64,000 bases of DNA, from positions 372,001 to 436,000 of the forward strand of contig NZ_JAVDXI010000002.1 of assembly GCF_031457805.1 (NCBI RefSeq), written 5' to 3'. Below are positions 51,070-60,272 of this stretch, in pieces. The stretch comes from Caulobacter sp031457805 (GTDB taxonomy: Bacteria; Pseudomonadota; Alphaproteobacteria; Caulobacterales; Caulobacteraceae). The notes below the pieces were generated by a model. The model had not been told where the DNA came from. It searched no databases and saw only the letters and a program-made list of their open reading frames with translations. Each line of letters begins with the position of its first letter. Position 1 is the first letter of the stretch. A program made the translations under genes and the position numbers.

Positions 51070-51459
51070 ATGATCGGTTACACCCTGGTGGGCAGCAACG
51101 ACCTGGACAAGGCCAAGGCGTTCTATGACGACCTCTTCGGCGCGATCGGCGTCAAGCGCCTCATGGAGTTTCCGACCGGCGGCTGCGCCTGGGGTGTCGA
51201 TTGGAGCAAGCCGATGTTCGGGGTCGGCAAGCCCTACAACGGCGAAGCCGCCACCTTCGGCAACGGCACGATGATCGCCCTGGTGGTCGACGAACGCGCC
51301 AAGGTCGACAGCCTGTACGAGAAGGCCATCAGCCTGGGAGCCCAGTGCGAGGGCGGCCCCGGCGTGCGGGGCGACGACGGCCCGCAGGCTTTCTACGCCG
51401 CCTATTTCCGCGACCTGGACGGCAACAAGCTGTGCGCGTTCCGCGCGGGCCCTGCGTAG
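51070..51459 (+). CDS. VOC (glyoxalase/bleomycin-resistance fold) family protein
   Basis: A 129-residue metal-site fold: MIGYTLVGSNDLDKAKAFYD, DLFGAIGVKRLMEFPTGGCA, FGNGTMIALVVDERAKVDSL and the closing YAAYFRDLDGNKLCAF with the ExGN-like D-L-D-G-N-K motif of this superfamily. GGAGGA at 51059-51064 precedes ATG 51070; the frame is open earlier without such a site. Enzyme reaction unknown, as usual for small VOC proteins. Confidence 0.88.
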   Translation: MIGYTLVGSNDLDKAKAFYDDLFGAIGVKRLMEFPTGGCAWGVDWSKPMFGVGKPYNGEAATFGNGTMIALVVDERAKVDSLYEKAISLGAQCEGGPGVRGDDGPQAFYAAYFRDLDGNKLCAFRAGPA

Positions 51460-51460
51460 T

Positions 51461-53344
51461 TTAGCGGTAGCGAACCGCCCAGCGCACCGTGATTGGCCCC
51501 TTGACCTCCTGCGCGCCCGTGCAGGTCGTCAGGGCGCTCATCGCCCCGGTCACCGATCGGTAGGCGGGCTCGTTGTTCAGCTCGCGGCTTTCGCACGACA
51601 GGCCCTCGACCTCGAAGCCGGTCACGTCGCCGGCGGCGAAGGTGGTGACACCGCCCTTGCTGACCGCGCCGCGCGAGAAGCTGGCGAAGGCCAGGTCGAC
51701 GGTCTTGACCTTGACGCCCGGCCGAAGCATGAACACGTCGGTGCGGCGGATCAGGCCCGGCTGTAGCTCGTAGGTCGTTCGGACACTGGCCCGATCGTCG
51801 GCGACCGGCGCCTTCTGGCCCAGACGATCCATTTTGTCCTGGCGATAGGTCACAACGGTGCGCGCGACCGCGCCGACGACCTTCGCCTTCCGGGCGTAGG
51901 CCAGGGGGGCCAACTGCGCGCCATCCTCAAGCGTGAGGCGGGGCAGCAGCTGCGGAAACGACGCGTCGGCGACGTGCTGCAACAGTCCCGGTGACGACGG
52001 GATCGGATAGTAGGGCGAGTTCATGTGCTGCCCCTCCCCGCCGTTGATGATCGGCAGGCCAATCACCCGAGCCTCGCCCCCGGGACGCTGGTCGCGGAGC
52101 GTGACGAGAAGACGATCGTTCGCGCCCTTGGCGAACCACGTGATCGTCCGCTTGGGCAGGCGATCCAGCCACGCAGCATAGCCCGGATCGGCCGGTTGAT
52201 CCTTGAAGCCCAGCGCGTTCCAGATGGCGTTGGTGTAGATGTACTGCCGGCCCAGGCTGAGGTTTTCGCCGAGAATCCGGTGCTTGCCGCGATAGGCGTC
52301 GGTGCGGCGACCGTGCTCCCACAGGTTCACCGAACCCATGGCGGGGTCGAACCAGAAATCCATGTAGCGGGCGGCGACGCGCGAACTGAACGCGTAGGCC
52401 ATCCGCTTTTCCTCGGTCGTCAGCACATCCAGCTTGGCCGCCGCAGTGAGCACCTCGAGGAACGCCGTCTCGCCGTAGGTCCCGATGCTGCGGCCGTACT
52501 CGAAGCCTTCGCCGCGCAGGTTGAGGCGCGGCAGCATCAGGTCCACCGAGCGACGCAGCCAGCCCCGCACCTCGGGCGAGGCGGGCATGCCCGCCTCGAT
52601 CAGCCGGTGCGCGATCTCGCCGATCAGCAGCACGCTGTAGCGATCAAAGCGTCCCTGGCCGTCGGTCTCGTCGGCGAAACCATACGCGCCCGAGTACTTG
52701 CGATAGTGGTCCAGCGTCTTGCCCAGCAACGCCTCGCTGGCAGAGGCGTCCTCCCAGCCCAGCTGGTAGCGCAGCCGCGCGACGCTGAAGGCGACGCCGT
52801 AGTAATTGTTGGGCAGGTTGATCAGCGTCAGGTCGTCGCTCCGCACGAAGCGGCGCCAGTCCAGCTTGACCTTCAGCTTTTCCAGCGTGGCGGGCGAGAC
52901 CGCCTGCTCCAGGACGCCCGCCTCCCGCAGCATCAGCAAGGCCTGACTGTAGTAGTAGACGCCCCAGGTGTCATTGACGTCGCCGACGGTCATGTCGGCG
53001 ATCTCGCGGTAAGCCGCCAGGTACTGGCCATGCCGCGGATCGTTTCGCGGCGTTTCGACGATCAGATACGCCAGGCCGATGGCGATCTTGCCGGGCAAGA
53101 ACTTATCGTCCGCCTCGAAGACCTTGACCCCATCGAGGGTCATGTCCCGCTTCTCGGCCATCAGCTTGTCGAGCAGGATGGCCATCCGAGGCAGGATGCG
53201 CCCCTCGACCGTCTGGTTCATCGGGGCGACCGTCGCATAGAGCGGGCCGCGCGGATCCTGGGTGGCGGCGGCCGCCTGGACTGGCGGCGCATGCGTCGCG
53301 GCCAGAGCTGCGACGGTCAGAAACAGGCTGGTACGCAGGGGCAT
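51461..53344 (-). CDS. large secreted protein of unknown family, candidate polysaccharide lyase
   Basis: A 627-residue exported protein. The signal peptide MPLRTSLFLTVAALAATHAPPVQAAA is clear. Residues about 60-380 are helical with Tyr/Trp-rich turns (NDTWGVYYYSQALLMLREAG, LINLPNNYYGVAFSVARLRY, GFEYGRSIGTYGETAFLEVL), like the alpha/alpha toroid of several lyases; residues 400-627 look like beta-sandwich. Candidate catalytic groups are the NNYYG and YGRSxGxYG motifs, with Tyr, Asn, Arg and His. I do not recognise a named family. Its neighbours (ManD, GH105, uronate transporter) and a GntR-type palindrome before it suggest it cuts a uronic-acid polymer. ATG 53344 fits the signal peptide; the frame extends earlier without support. 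Confidence 0.75.
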   Translation of the reverse strand: MPLRTSLFLTVAALAATHAPPVQAAAATQDPRGPLYATVAPMNQTVEGRILPRMAILLDKLMAEKRDMTLDGVKVFEADDKFLPGKIAIGLAYLIVETPRNDPRHGQYLAAYREIADMTVGDVNDTWGVYYYSQALLMLREAGVLEQAVSPATLEKLKVKLDWRRFVRSDDLTLINLPNNYYGVAFSVARLRYQLGWEDASASEALLGKTLDHYRKYSGAYGFADETDGQGRFDRYSVLLIGEIAHRLIEAGMPASPEVRGWLRRSVDLMLPRLNLRGEGFEYGRSIGTYGETAFLEVLTAAAKLDVLTTEEKRMAYAFSSRVAARYMDFWFDPAMGSVNLWEHGRRTDAYRGKHRILGENLSLGRQYIYTNAIWNALGFKDQPADPGYAAWLDRLPKRTITWFAKGANDRLLVTLRDQRPGGEARVIGLPIINGGEGQHMNSPYYPIPSSPGLLQHVADASFPQLLPRLTLEDGAQLAPLAYARKAKVVGAVARTVVTYRQDKMDRLGQKAPVADDRASVRTTYELQPGLIRRTDVFMLRPGVKVKTVDLAFASFSRGAVSKGGVTTFAAGDVTGFEVEGLSCESRELNNEPAYRSVTGAMSALTTCTGAQEVKGPITVRWAVRYR

Positions 53345-53416
53345 GGATCGCTCGCGACGCCCGCCGGCGCGGGTCTTGGAAGTGTCCGCGCCGCACAACG
53401 AGGGGCGGCGGCGCGC

Positions 53417-53429
53417 TTGGCATGACCAA
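53417..53429. promoter_or_regulatory. GntR-type palindrome before the candidate lyase
   Basis: TTGGCATGACCAA, one mismatch pair from a perfect inverted repeat, is 73 bp before the lyase ATG. It shares TGG-C-n-TGACCA with the manD site at 54706. Confidence 0.5.
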
Positions 53430-53467
53430 TTTCGCCAACCGCCCAGAGATGTCAAGCCACTTTGGCC

Positions 53468-54679
53468 TTACCAGTTGAACATGGTCCCGTCCTCCAGCCG
53501 GTTCACCGGCAGGTAGGCGCGCCTGTAGGGGTGCTTGGCGGCCAGCGCCTCGTCGATGTCGACACCCAAGCCCGGCTGATCGCCCGGGTGCAGGATGCCG
53601 TCGGCGAAGCTGTAGGCGTGCGGGAACACCGCGTCCGTCTCCGGCGTGTGGCGCATGTACTCCTGCAGGCCGAAATTGGGGATCGCCATTCCCAGGTGCA
53701 GGGCCGCGGCCATGGTCACCGGAGACAGGTCCGTCGCGCCATGGCAGCCCGTCTTGACGTGATGCAGGTCGGCGAAGGCGGCGATCTTCTTGAGGTTGGT
53801 GATCCCGCCCGCGTGCAGCACGGTGGCGCGCAGGTAGTCGATCAGTTGTTCCTCGATCAGTTGCTTGCAGTCCCACACGCCCGAGAAGATCTCGCCCACA
53901 GCGAGCGGCGTCGTGGTGTGCTGACGGATGAGGCGGAAGCCCGCCTGGTTCTCGGCCGGCACCGAGTCCTCCAGCCAGAACAGGCGATAGGGCTCCAGGT
54001 CCTTGCCCAGGCGCGCGGCTTCGATCGGGGTGAGGCGGTGATGCACGTCGTGCAACAGGTGCACGTCCCAGCCCAGCACCTCCCGCGCCTTGGCGAACAG
54101 CGCCGGCACGCTGTTGAGGTACTTGGCGGTGGACCAGAGGTTCTCGGTGGGCAGGTCATTGTCGGCCGGCTCGTAGAACATCTTGTCCTTGGAGACGCCG
54201 TAGGTGCTGGCCAGGCCCGGTACGCCGGTCTGCAGACGGATGGCCTTGTAGCCCAGGGCCTTGTACTTGACCGCCTCGGCGATGGTCTCCTCGATCGTCT
54301 CGCCGTTGGCGTGGCCATAGACCGTCACGCCCACGCGGCTGGCCCCGCCCAGCAGCTGATACAGCGGCAGGCCCGCGACCTTGGCCTTGATGTCCCACAG
54401 CGCCATGTCGACGGCGGCCAGGGCGCTCATGCCCACAGGGCCGCCGCGCCAGTACGATCCGCGATAGAAGAACTGCCAGGTGTCCTCGATCTGGTGCGCG
54501 TCGCGCCCGATCAGGCACGGGATCATATGGTCCTTCAGATAGCTGACCACCGCCAGCTCGCGGCCGTTCAGCGTGGCGTCGCCGACGCCGGTCACGCCGT
54601 CTTCGGTGGTGATCTTCAGCGTCACGAAATTGCGGCCGGGGCAGGTGACGATGACCTTGGCGTCGATGATCTTCAGCAT
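53468..54679 (-). CDS. manD: D-mannonate dehydratase ManD (enolase superfamily)
   Basis: A 403-residue enzyme converting D-mannonate to 2-keto-3-deoxygluconate in glucuronate breakdown. Seen: capping domain MLKIIDAKVIVTCPGRNFVT, VGMSALAAVDMALWDIKAKV, the barrel with VYGHANGETIEETIAEAVKY, LLHDVHHRLTPIEAARLGKD with the D-x-H metal/base pair near 210-212, FWLEDSVPAENQ, VGEIFSG and the terminal FNW. These match characterised ManD proteins, including one from Caulobacter. It is divergent from a GntR regulator with two palindromes between. Confidence 0.94.
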   Translation of the reverse strand: MLKIIDAKVIVTCPGRNFVTLKITTEDGVTGVGDATLNGRELAVVSYLKDHMIPCLIGRDAHQIEDTWQFFYRGSYWRGGPVGMSALAAVDMALWDIKAKVAGLPLYQLLGGASRVGVTVYGHANGETIEETIAEAVKYKALGYKAIRLQTGVPGLASTYGVSKDKMFYEPADNDLPTENLWSTAKYLNSVPALFAKAREVLGWDVHLLHDVHHRLTPIEAARLGKDLEPYRLFWLEDSVPAENQAGFRLIRQHTTTPLAVGEIFSGVWDCKQLIEEQLIDYLRATVLHAGGITNLKKIAAFADLHHVKTGCHGATDLSPVTMAAALHLGMAIPNFGLQEYMRHTPETDAVFPHAYSFADGILHPGDQPGLGVDIDEALAAKHPYRRAYLPVNRLEDGTMFNW

Positions 54680-54705
54680 GGACCTGGTGAGCTAGCGTAG
54701 CCGCA

Positions 54706-54763
54706 AAGTGGCCTGACCACTTCTAGAGACTTATCCGACAAGATGCTAGTGGCCTTGCCACTT
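54706..54763. promoter_or_regulatory. two GntR-type operators between manD and gntR
   Basis: AAGTGGCCTGACCACTT (54706-54722) and TAGTGGCCTTGCCACTT (54747-54763) are near-perfect 17-bp palindromes, centres 41 bp apart (about four helical turns), well placed to repress both divergent genes. The half-site AAGTGG recurs at 49908. Confidence 0.75.
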
Positions 54764-54846
54764 GCCGGCGGTCGGCGGTAGCGCCGCGCGCTGTCATACA
54801 ATAGGCTTGGACGCGGCCGACGCGACGTCGGCGGGATCGCGGACAC

Positions 54847-55608
54847 ATGACCACTTCGACGGCCGAAACCAAGAAACTCTATCAACAGGTGGCGAACTCG
54901 ATCGCCGACGCGATCCGCGACGGCGTTCACAAGCCCGGCCAGCGCCTGCCGTCGGAACGCGACCTGGCCGAAGACTACAAGGTCAGCCGCCCGACGGTGC
55001 GTGAAGCGATGATCGCGCTCGAGATCCGCGGTCTGGTCGAAGCCCGTCACGGCTCGGGCGTCTATGTCACCGAAGCGCCCCGCCCCGAGGTGTCGGCCCC
55101 GGAACTGGACATCGGCGCCTTTGAGCTGACCGAGGCCCGCCGCCTGATCGAAGGCGAAGTCGCCGCCCTGGCAGCCGCCACCATCACCGACGAGGAACTG
55201 GCCGAACTGGCGGCGATCATGGACGACATGGTCGTGGAGAACGACAACAACGTAAAAGGCGAGCGCGCCGACCGCCGCTTCCACGTCACCATCGCCCAGG
55301 CCAGCCGCAACAGCGCGCTGGTCACCGTGGTCGAGAACCTGTGGGACCTGCGCTACAAGTCACCGCTGTGCCGCGCCATGCTGGAGCGCGCCCGGCAGGT
55401 GGGCGTGCGCCCGCTCATCGACGATCACCAGGAAATCCTGCTGGCCCTGAAGGAACGCAACCCGACCAGCGCCCGGAACGCCATGCGCGAGCATCTGGGC
55501 CGGGTCATCGACAACCTGCTGACCGCCACCGAGATCGACGCCCTCGAACGCGCCCGCAACGAGGTGGCGGCGCGCCGCACCGAACTGGCGCGGCGCTCAG
55601 CGATCTGA
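54847..55608 (+). CDS. GntR-family regulator, FadR/UxuR type
   Basis: A 253-residue repressor. The winged helix-turn-helix is LYQQVANSIADAIRDGVHKP, GQRLPSERDLAEDYKVSRPT, VREAMIALEIRGLVEARHGS (residues 10-72); the C-terminal all-helical FCD domain (about 95-230) has the metal-ligand pattern (D-x-x-x-H in RADRRFHVTIAQ, H-x-E in DDHQEILLA and H in MREHLGRV). Such proteins respond to uronate metabolites. It is divergent from manD with two operator-like palindromes between, so it probably governs this uronate cluster, including related sites at 49908, 53417 and 56105. Confidence 0.93.
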   Translation: MTTSTAETKKLYQQVANSIADAIRDGVHKPGQRLPSERDLAEDYKVSRPTVREAMIALEIRGLVEARHGSGVYVTEAPRPEVSAPELDIGAFELTEARRLIEGEVAALAAATITDEELAELAAIMDDMVVENDNNVKGERADRRFHVTIAQASRNSALVTVVENLWDLRYKSPLCRAMLERARQVGVRPLIDDHQEILLALKERNPTSARNAMREHLGRVIDNLLTATEIDALERARNEVAARRTELARRSAI

Positions 55609-55669
55609 AGCCTGTCGCAAGATGGCCGGAAGGGCGCGCTTCAACGCGTCGTAGTGATCTGAAAAGGTT

Positions 55670-56020
55670 CTAGGCCCGCAGGATCTTGTCCATCGCCTTG
55701 CCCTTGGCCAGTTCGTCGATGAGCTTGTCCAGATAGCGGATCTCCCGCATCAGCGGCTCTTCGACCTCTTCGACGCGCACGCCGCAGACCACACCCTTGA
55801 TCAGTGACCGCGCCGGATTGAGCGCCGGGGCCGCCGCGAAGAAGGTCGCAAAGTCGGACTTGGCGGCGATCTGCGCTTCAAGTTCGGCGGGGCTGAACCC
55901 CGTCAGCCACAGCAGGATCTGGTCGACCTCCGCCCGGGTGCGGCCCTTGCGCTCGGCCTTGGCGACATACAGCGGATAAACGCTGGCGAAGCTGGTCGTG
56001 TAGATGCGGTGCTGGGTCAT
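55670..56020 (-). CDS. DUF2200 family protein
   Basis: A 116-residue soluble protein, HRIYTTSFASVYPLYVAKAE, RKGRTRAEVDQILLWLTGFS and RSLIKGVVCGVRVEEVEEPL, MREIRYLDKLIDELAKGKAM, matching the DUF2200 family, which has no known function. It converges with the GntR gene and is divergent from the GH105 gene. Probably unrelated to the uronate cluster. Confidence 0.85.
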   Translation of the reverse strand: MTQHRIYTTSFASVYPLYVAKAERKGRTRAEVDQILLWLTGFSPAELEAQIAAKSDFATFFAAAPALNPARSLIKGVVCGVRVEEVEEPLMREIRYLDKLIDELAKGKAMDKILRA

Positions 56021-56104
56021 CGGGCCAGGTCCATGACGCGTGCGGCGCCTTTAGCATGGATGGCCCATCGGCTCACGCCAGGAGCGCCGCCCCCAACGGG
56101 AAGA

Positions 56105-56172
56105 TTGGCCAGGCCAACTTGAGGCAACTGGTCTTGGTGATTGCCAGTCGCTTTCGTTGTCCGCTAAGACAA
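56105..56172. promoter_or_regulatory. palindromes before the GH105 gene
   Basis: TTGGCCAGGCCAA (56105-56117) is a perfect 13-bp palindrome with the same TTGG-C/G-CCAA shape as the GntR-type sites at 53417 and 54706. Downstream, TTGTC-N6-GACAA (56157-56172) is a second inverted pair. Both lie within 110 bp of the GH105 ATG. Confidence 0.5.
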
Positions 56173-56214
56173 TAGCAAAGCGCTCGCAGATGGCGCAACG
56201 GAGGGGACGACATC

Positions 56215-57375
56215 ATGCGCGCCACCATCACCGCGATCGTCGCTGGCCTGACACTGGTCGCGGGTCCCGCCGCTGCGTCCGCCGCTCAACCTCGTCCCGC
56301 CACCGCTCAGGCCGATATCGCCGCGTCCGCCCTCACTCTGGGACGCGCCGTCGCCGACTGGCAGTTGCGCCACATGGACGGCCGGTTCGACTACGTCCAG
56401 ACCCATCGTCCGGGCACGCAGAACCCGCGCGGCTGGATCCAGGGGGCCTTCTATGTGGGTCTGGTCGCCTTCGCCGAGCGAACCGCCGATAAAGGCTATG
56501 TCCAGGCTCTGCGCGACCATGGCCGGGCTCAAGCCTGGGGCCTGGGAAAGCGTCCGCTGCACGCCGACGACCATGTCATCGCCCAAAGCTGGCTCTGGCT
56601 GCACGCCCGCGACCGCGACCCCGCCCAGATCGCGCCGGTCAAGGCGCGGTTCGACGCGATCCTGGCCGATCCGCCCAAGGCCGACCTGACCTTCATCGAC
56701 GGGACCGAGGACCAGCCGTGCCAGGCCCGCTGGTGCTGGAGCGACGCGCTGTTCATGGCTCCGCCCACCTGGACCGCCCTGTCGGCGGCGACCGGCGATC
56801 CGCGCTACGCCCGCTACGGCGATCAGGAGTTCTGGGCCGCGACCGACTGGCTGCTGGACAAGGAGCACGGCCTCTATTTCCGCGACAGCCGCTATTTCGA
56901 CCGCCGCGACGAGCAGGGCCGCAAGATCTTCTGGAGCCGGGGCAACGGCTGGGCCTATGCGGGGATCGTCAATGTCCTGAAGACCCTGCCCGCCGACCAT
57001 CCGTCGCGCCCGCGCTATGTGGCGCTATTCAAGCGGATGTCGGCCAAGCTGGTCGCGCTGCAGAAGGCCGACGGCTACTGGTCGGTCTCGCTGCTGGCGC
57101 CCGAAAACAGCCCGCCCGAGACCAGCGGCACGGCCTTCTTCGTCTATGGCCTGGCCTGGGGCGTGAACCAGGGCTTGCTGAAGGACGCCCGTTACGCCCG
57201 GTCGGCGCGACGGGGCTGGGATGGCCTGGCCCGCGCGGTCGGTCCCGACGGCAAGCTCGGCTGGGTGCAGCAGGTCGGCTACGCCCCCGACCACGTGGCG
57301 GCCGGCGACACCCAGCTCTATGGCTCCGGCGCCTTCCTGCTGGCGGCGTCGGAGGTGTCGCGCGGGCGCTTCTAG
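56215..57375 (+). CDS. GH105/GH88-like unsaturated uronyl hydrolase, exported
   Basis: A 386-residue enzyme that would remove the unsaturated uronic acid left by polysaccharide lyases. Signal peptide TITAIVAGLTLVAGPAAASAA, then an alpha6 toroid. The catalytic Asp is Asp177 in RWCWSDALFMAPPTW, with the substrate-site segments HADDHVIAQSWLWL, FWSRGNGWAYAGIVNVLKTL and ETSGTAFFVYGLAWGVNQGL of the YteR/YesR family. A lyase partner is expected; the unassigned secreted protein at 51461 is a candidate. A GntR-type palindrome at 56105 suggests shared control. Confidence 0.93.
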   Translation: MRATITAIVAGLTLVAGPAAASAAQPRPATAQADIAASALTLGRAVADWQLRHMDGRFDYVQTHRPGTQNPRGWIQGAFYVGLVAFAERTADKGYVQALRDHGRAQAWGLGKRPLHADDHVIAQSWLWLHARDRDPAQIAPVKARFDAILADPPKADLTFIDGTEDQPCQARWCWSDALFMAPPTWTALSAATGDPRYARYGDQEFWAATDWLLDKEHGLYFRDSRYFDRRDEQGRKIFWSRGNGWAYAGIVNVLKTLPADHPSRPRYVALFKRMSAKLVALQKADGYWSVSLLAPENSPPETSGTAFFVYGLAWGVNQGLLKDARYARSARRGWDGLARAVGPDGKLGWVQQVGYAPDHVAAGDTQLYGSGAFLLAASEVSRGRF

Positions 57376-57498
57376 GGCCTTGCCGCAAAAAATGGGCTGG
57401 CCGTCCGGTTGCTCCGGGGGCGGAAATCCGGTCCTCCTTCGTCGTTCAGGCGAAGGCGCGCGCACAAGGTCGCGCCAAGGGCTCAAGGGGCGATATCC

Positions 57499-60258
57499 AT
57501 GAAACGAAGTGCGGTGATGGCCGGGGCGGCCCTTGGCGTGGTGCTGGCCTTTGGCGCAATGGGGGGCGCTACGGCGTCCGACCTTCCCTCGCCCGCGACG
57601 GCCTTCGCCCAGCCGATCGGCAGCGACTACTTCCTGGCCGACTACACCGCCTATGAGGCCTATCTGAAGGCGCTGGCGGCCAAGTCCGACCGCATGAAGC
57701 TGGTCGACATCGGCAAGACCGAGGAAGGCCGCACCCAGTGGATGGCGATCGTCTCCTCGCCGGCCAACCTGGCCAAGCTGGAGCAATACAGGACCATCGC
57801 CCGCAAGCTGGCCAAGGCAGAGGGCGTCAGCGAGGCCGAGGCCCGCAAGCTGGCCGCCGAGGGCAAGGCCGTGGTCTGGATCGACGCGGGCCTGCACGCC
57901 AACGAGACCGTGACCTCGCAGGGCCAGCTTCAGGTCATCCACCAGATGCTGACCGCGACGGACGCCGAGACCCAGCGCTTCCTGGACGACTGCATCATCC
58001 TGTTCGCGCACGACAATCCCGACGGGATGGAGATGATCTCCGACTGGTACATGCGCCACGAGGACCCCAAGAAGCGGGAGTTCGGCTCGTTGCCGCGCCT
58101 GTACCACAAGTACATCGGCCACGATAACAACCGCGACAGCTTCATGTCGGCCATGGCCGAGACGACCAACATCAACCGCCAGCTGTTCCGCGAGTGGTTC
58201 CCTCAGATCGTCTACAACCAGCACCAGACCGCGCCGAACGGCATGGTGGTGTTCGTGCCGCCGTTCCGCGATCCGGCCAACCACAACTACGACCCGCTGG
58301 TCATGACCATGCTGCAGGAAGTCGGCATGGCCATGCACAGCCGTCTGGTGGCCGAGGACAAACCCGGCACCGGCGCGCGCAGCGCCGCCCCCTACTCCAC
58401 CTGGCACAACGGGATGGAGCGCTCGATCGCCTATTTCCACAACTCGATCGGCCTCTTGACCGAGATCGCCGGCGGCCCGACCCCGACGACGATCAACCTG
58501 GTGCCCGAAGTGCAACTGCCCAGCAACGACCGGCCCGCGCCGATCGCGCCCCAGACCTGGCGCCTGCAGCAGACGCTCGACTATCAGGCCAGCCTGAACC
58601 GCTCGGTGCTCGACTACGCCTCGCGCAACCGCGAGCGCCTGCTGTTCAACATCTGGAAGATGGGCGACAACGGCATCAAGCGCGGCGGCCGCGACACCTG
58701 GACGATCACCCCGACCAAGGTCGAGGCGCTGATCGCGGCCGGCAAGGAAAAGCCCTTGGCCGGTGCGCGTGGCGGGTCGGCGGATCCGTCGCTCTACAAG
58801 ACCATCATGCAGGCGCCCGAGCAGCGCGATCCGCGCGGCTTCATCCTGCCCGCCGACCAGGCCGACATGCCGACCGTGGTCGCCTTCCTGAACGCGCTGA
58901 TCAAGGCTGGTGTCGATGTCGAGGTGGCCGACAAGGCCTTCACCGTCGCGGGCAAGACCTATCCGGCCGGCTCCTACGTCGTGCGCACGGCCCAGGCCTA
59001 TCGCCCGCACGTGATGGACATGTTCGAGCCGCAGGACCACCCGCACGACACCGAGTATCCGGGCGGTCCGCCCAAGGCGCCCTACGACGTCACCGGCTAC
59101 ACCCTGGCCTACCAGATGGGCGTGAAGTTCGACCGCGTGCTGGACGCCTTCGAGGCTCCCACCAAGCGCGTGCCCGACCTGATCAAGGTCGCGCCGGGTT
59201 CGGTGAAGGGCGCGGGCGGCGCGGGTTGGCTGATCAGCCACGAGACCAACGCCAGCTTCACCCTGACCAACCGCCTGTTGAAGGCCGGCGCCAAGGTCCA
59301 GTGGGTCAAGGAGGGAACGAAGGCGGGCGGAACGACCTTCGGTCCCGGCGCGATCTGGGTGCCCGCATCGCCCGCCGCCAAGGCGGTGATCGACAAGGGC
59401 GTGAAGGAGCTGGGCGTCGACGCTTTTGCCGTGGCCGCAAAGCCGGCGGGCGCGACCATCGCCCTGAAGCCGATCCGCATCGGCCTGGTCGACGTCTATG
59501 GCGGCTCGATGCCGTCGGGCTGGAACCGCTGGATGTTCGAGCAGTTCGAGGCGCCCTTCCAGGTCGTCTATCCGCAGCGCCTGGACGCCGGCGACATCGG
59601 CAAGGACTTCGACGTGCTGGTCTTCGCCGACGGCGTGGTGCCCGCGCCCGCCGACGGTCCGTTCCGGGCCGGTCGTGGCGGTCCCCAGCCCAAGGCCGAA
59701 GACATTCCGGCCGAGTACCGGTCGTGGCTTGGCCGGGTGACCGACGAGAAGACGGTGCCGAAGATCGCCGAGTTCGTGAAGGGCGGTGGCACGGTCGTGG
59801 CCATCGGCGCCTCGACCCGCCTGGCCACCGCGCTCGGCGCGCCGGTCGAGGTGGCCACCGCCAAGACCGAGAACGGCCAGCTCAAGGCCTTCTCGAACCG
59901 CGAGCTCTATATCCCCGGCGCGGTGCTGCGAGCCAAGGTCGATCCCAAGCAGCCGCTGGCCTACGGCGCCGGCGATGAGGTCGACGTGTTCTTCGACCGC
60001 AGCCCGGCCTTCACCGTGAAGCCCGACGTCAAGGGCGTCTCGCGTGTGGCCTGGTTTGACAGTGACAAGCCGCTGCGCAGCGGCTGGGCGGTCGGTCAGG
60101 AGAAGCTGAAGGGCTCGACGGCGATGCTCGACATCGACATCGGCAAGGGCAAGGTCTTCGCCTTCGGCCCCGAGATCACCCAGCGCGCCCAGTCCTGGGG
60201 CACGTTCAAGTTCCTGTTCAACGGCCTGCTGTACGGGCCGGCGGTGAGCAAGAAGTAG
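57499..60258 (+). CDS. secreted M14 zinc carboxypeptidase with C-terminal amidotransferase-like domain
   Basis: A 919-residue exported peptidase. After a signal peptide (VMAGAALGVVLAFGAMGGATA) comes an M14 domain with zinc ligands His133 and Glu136 (GLHANETV) and His242 (YNQHQTAPNG), and catalytic Glu322 (LLTEIAGG). Beyond residue 480 lie two further parts: one with PTVVAFLNALIKAGVDVEV and a class-I-amidotransferase-like region (IGLVDVYGGSMPSGWNRWMF, EFVKGGGTVVAIGAS) without an obvious Cys nucleophile. This layout is common in large secreted M14 proteins of environmental bacteria. I start at ATG 57499, where the signal peptide begins. Role: peptide scavenging. Confidence 0.92.
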   Translation: MKRSAVMAGAALGVVLAFGAMGGATASDLPSPATAFAQPIGSDYFLADYTAYEAYLKALAAKSDRMKLVDIGKTEEGRTQWMAIVSSPANLAKLEQYRTIARKLAKAEGVSEAEARKLAAEGKAVVWIDAGLHANETVTSQGQLQVIHQMLTATDAETQRFLDDCIILFAHDNPDGMEMISDWYMRHEDPKKREFGSLPRLYHKYIGHDNNRDSFMSAMAETTNINRQLFREWFPQIVYNQHQTAPNGMVVFVPPFRDPANHNYDPLVMTMLQEVGMAMHSRLVAEDKPGTGARSAAPYSTWHNGMERSIAYFHNSIGLLTEIAGGPTPTTINLVPEVQLPSNDRPAPIAPQTWRLQQTLDYQASLNRSVLDYASRNRERLLFNIWKMGDNGIKRGGRDTWTITPTKVEALIAAGKEKPLAGARGGSADPSLYKTIMQAPEQRDPRGFILPADQADMPTVVAFLNALIKAGVDVEVADKAFTVAGKTYPAGSYVVRTAQAYRPHVMDMFEPQDHPHDTEYPGGPPKAPYDVTGYTLAYQMGVKFDRVLDAFEAPTKRVPDLIKVAPGSVKGAGGAGWLISHETNASFTLTNRLLKAGAKVQWVKEGTKAGGTTFGPGAIWVPASPAAKAVIDKGVKELGVDAFAVAAKPAGATIALKPIRIGLVDVYGGSMPSGWNRWMFEQFEAPFQVVYPQRLDAGDIGKDFDVLVFADGVVPAPADGPFRAGRGGPQPKAEDIPAEYRSWLGRVTDEKTVPKIAEFVKGGGTVVAIGASTRLATALGAPVEVATAKTENGQLKAFSNRELYIPGAVLRAKVDPKQPLAYGAGDEVDVFFDRSPAFTVKPDVKGVSRVAWFDSDKPLRSGWAVGQEKLKGSTAMLDIDIGKGKVFAFGPEITQRAQSWGTFKFLFNGLLYGPAVSKK

Positions 60259-60272
60259 GACCGAGAACAAGA

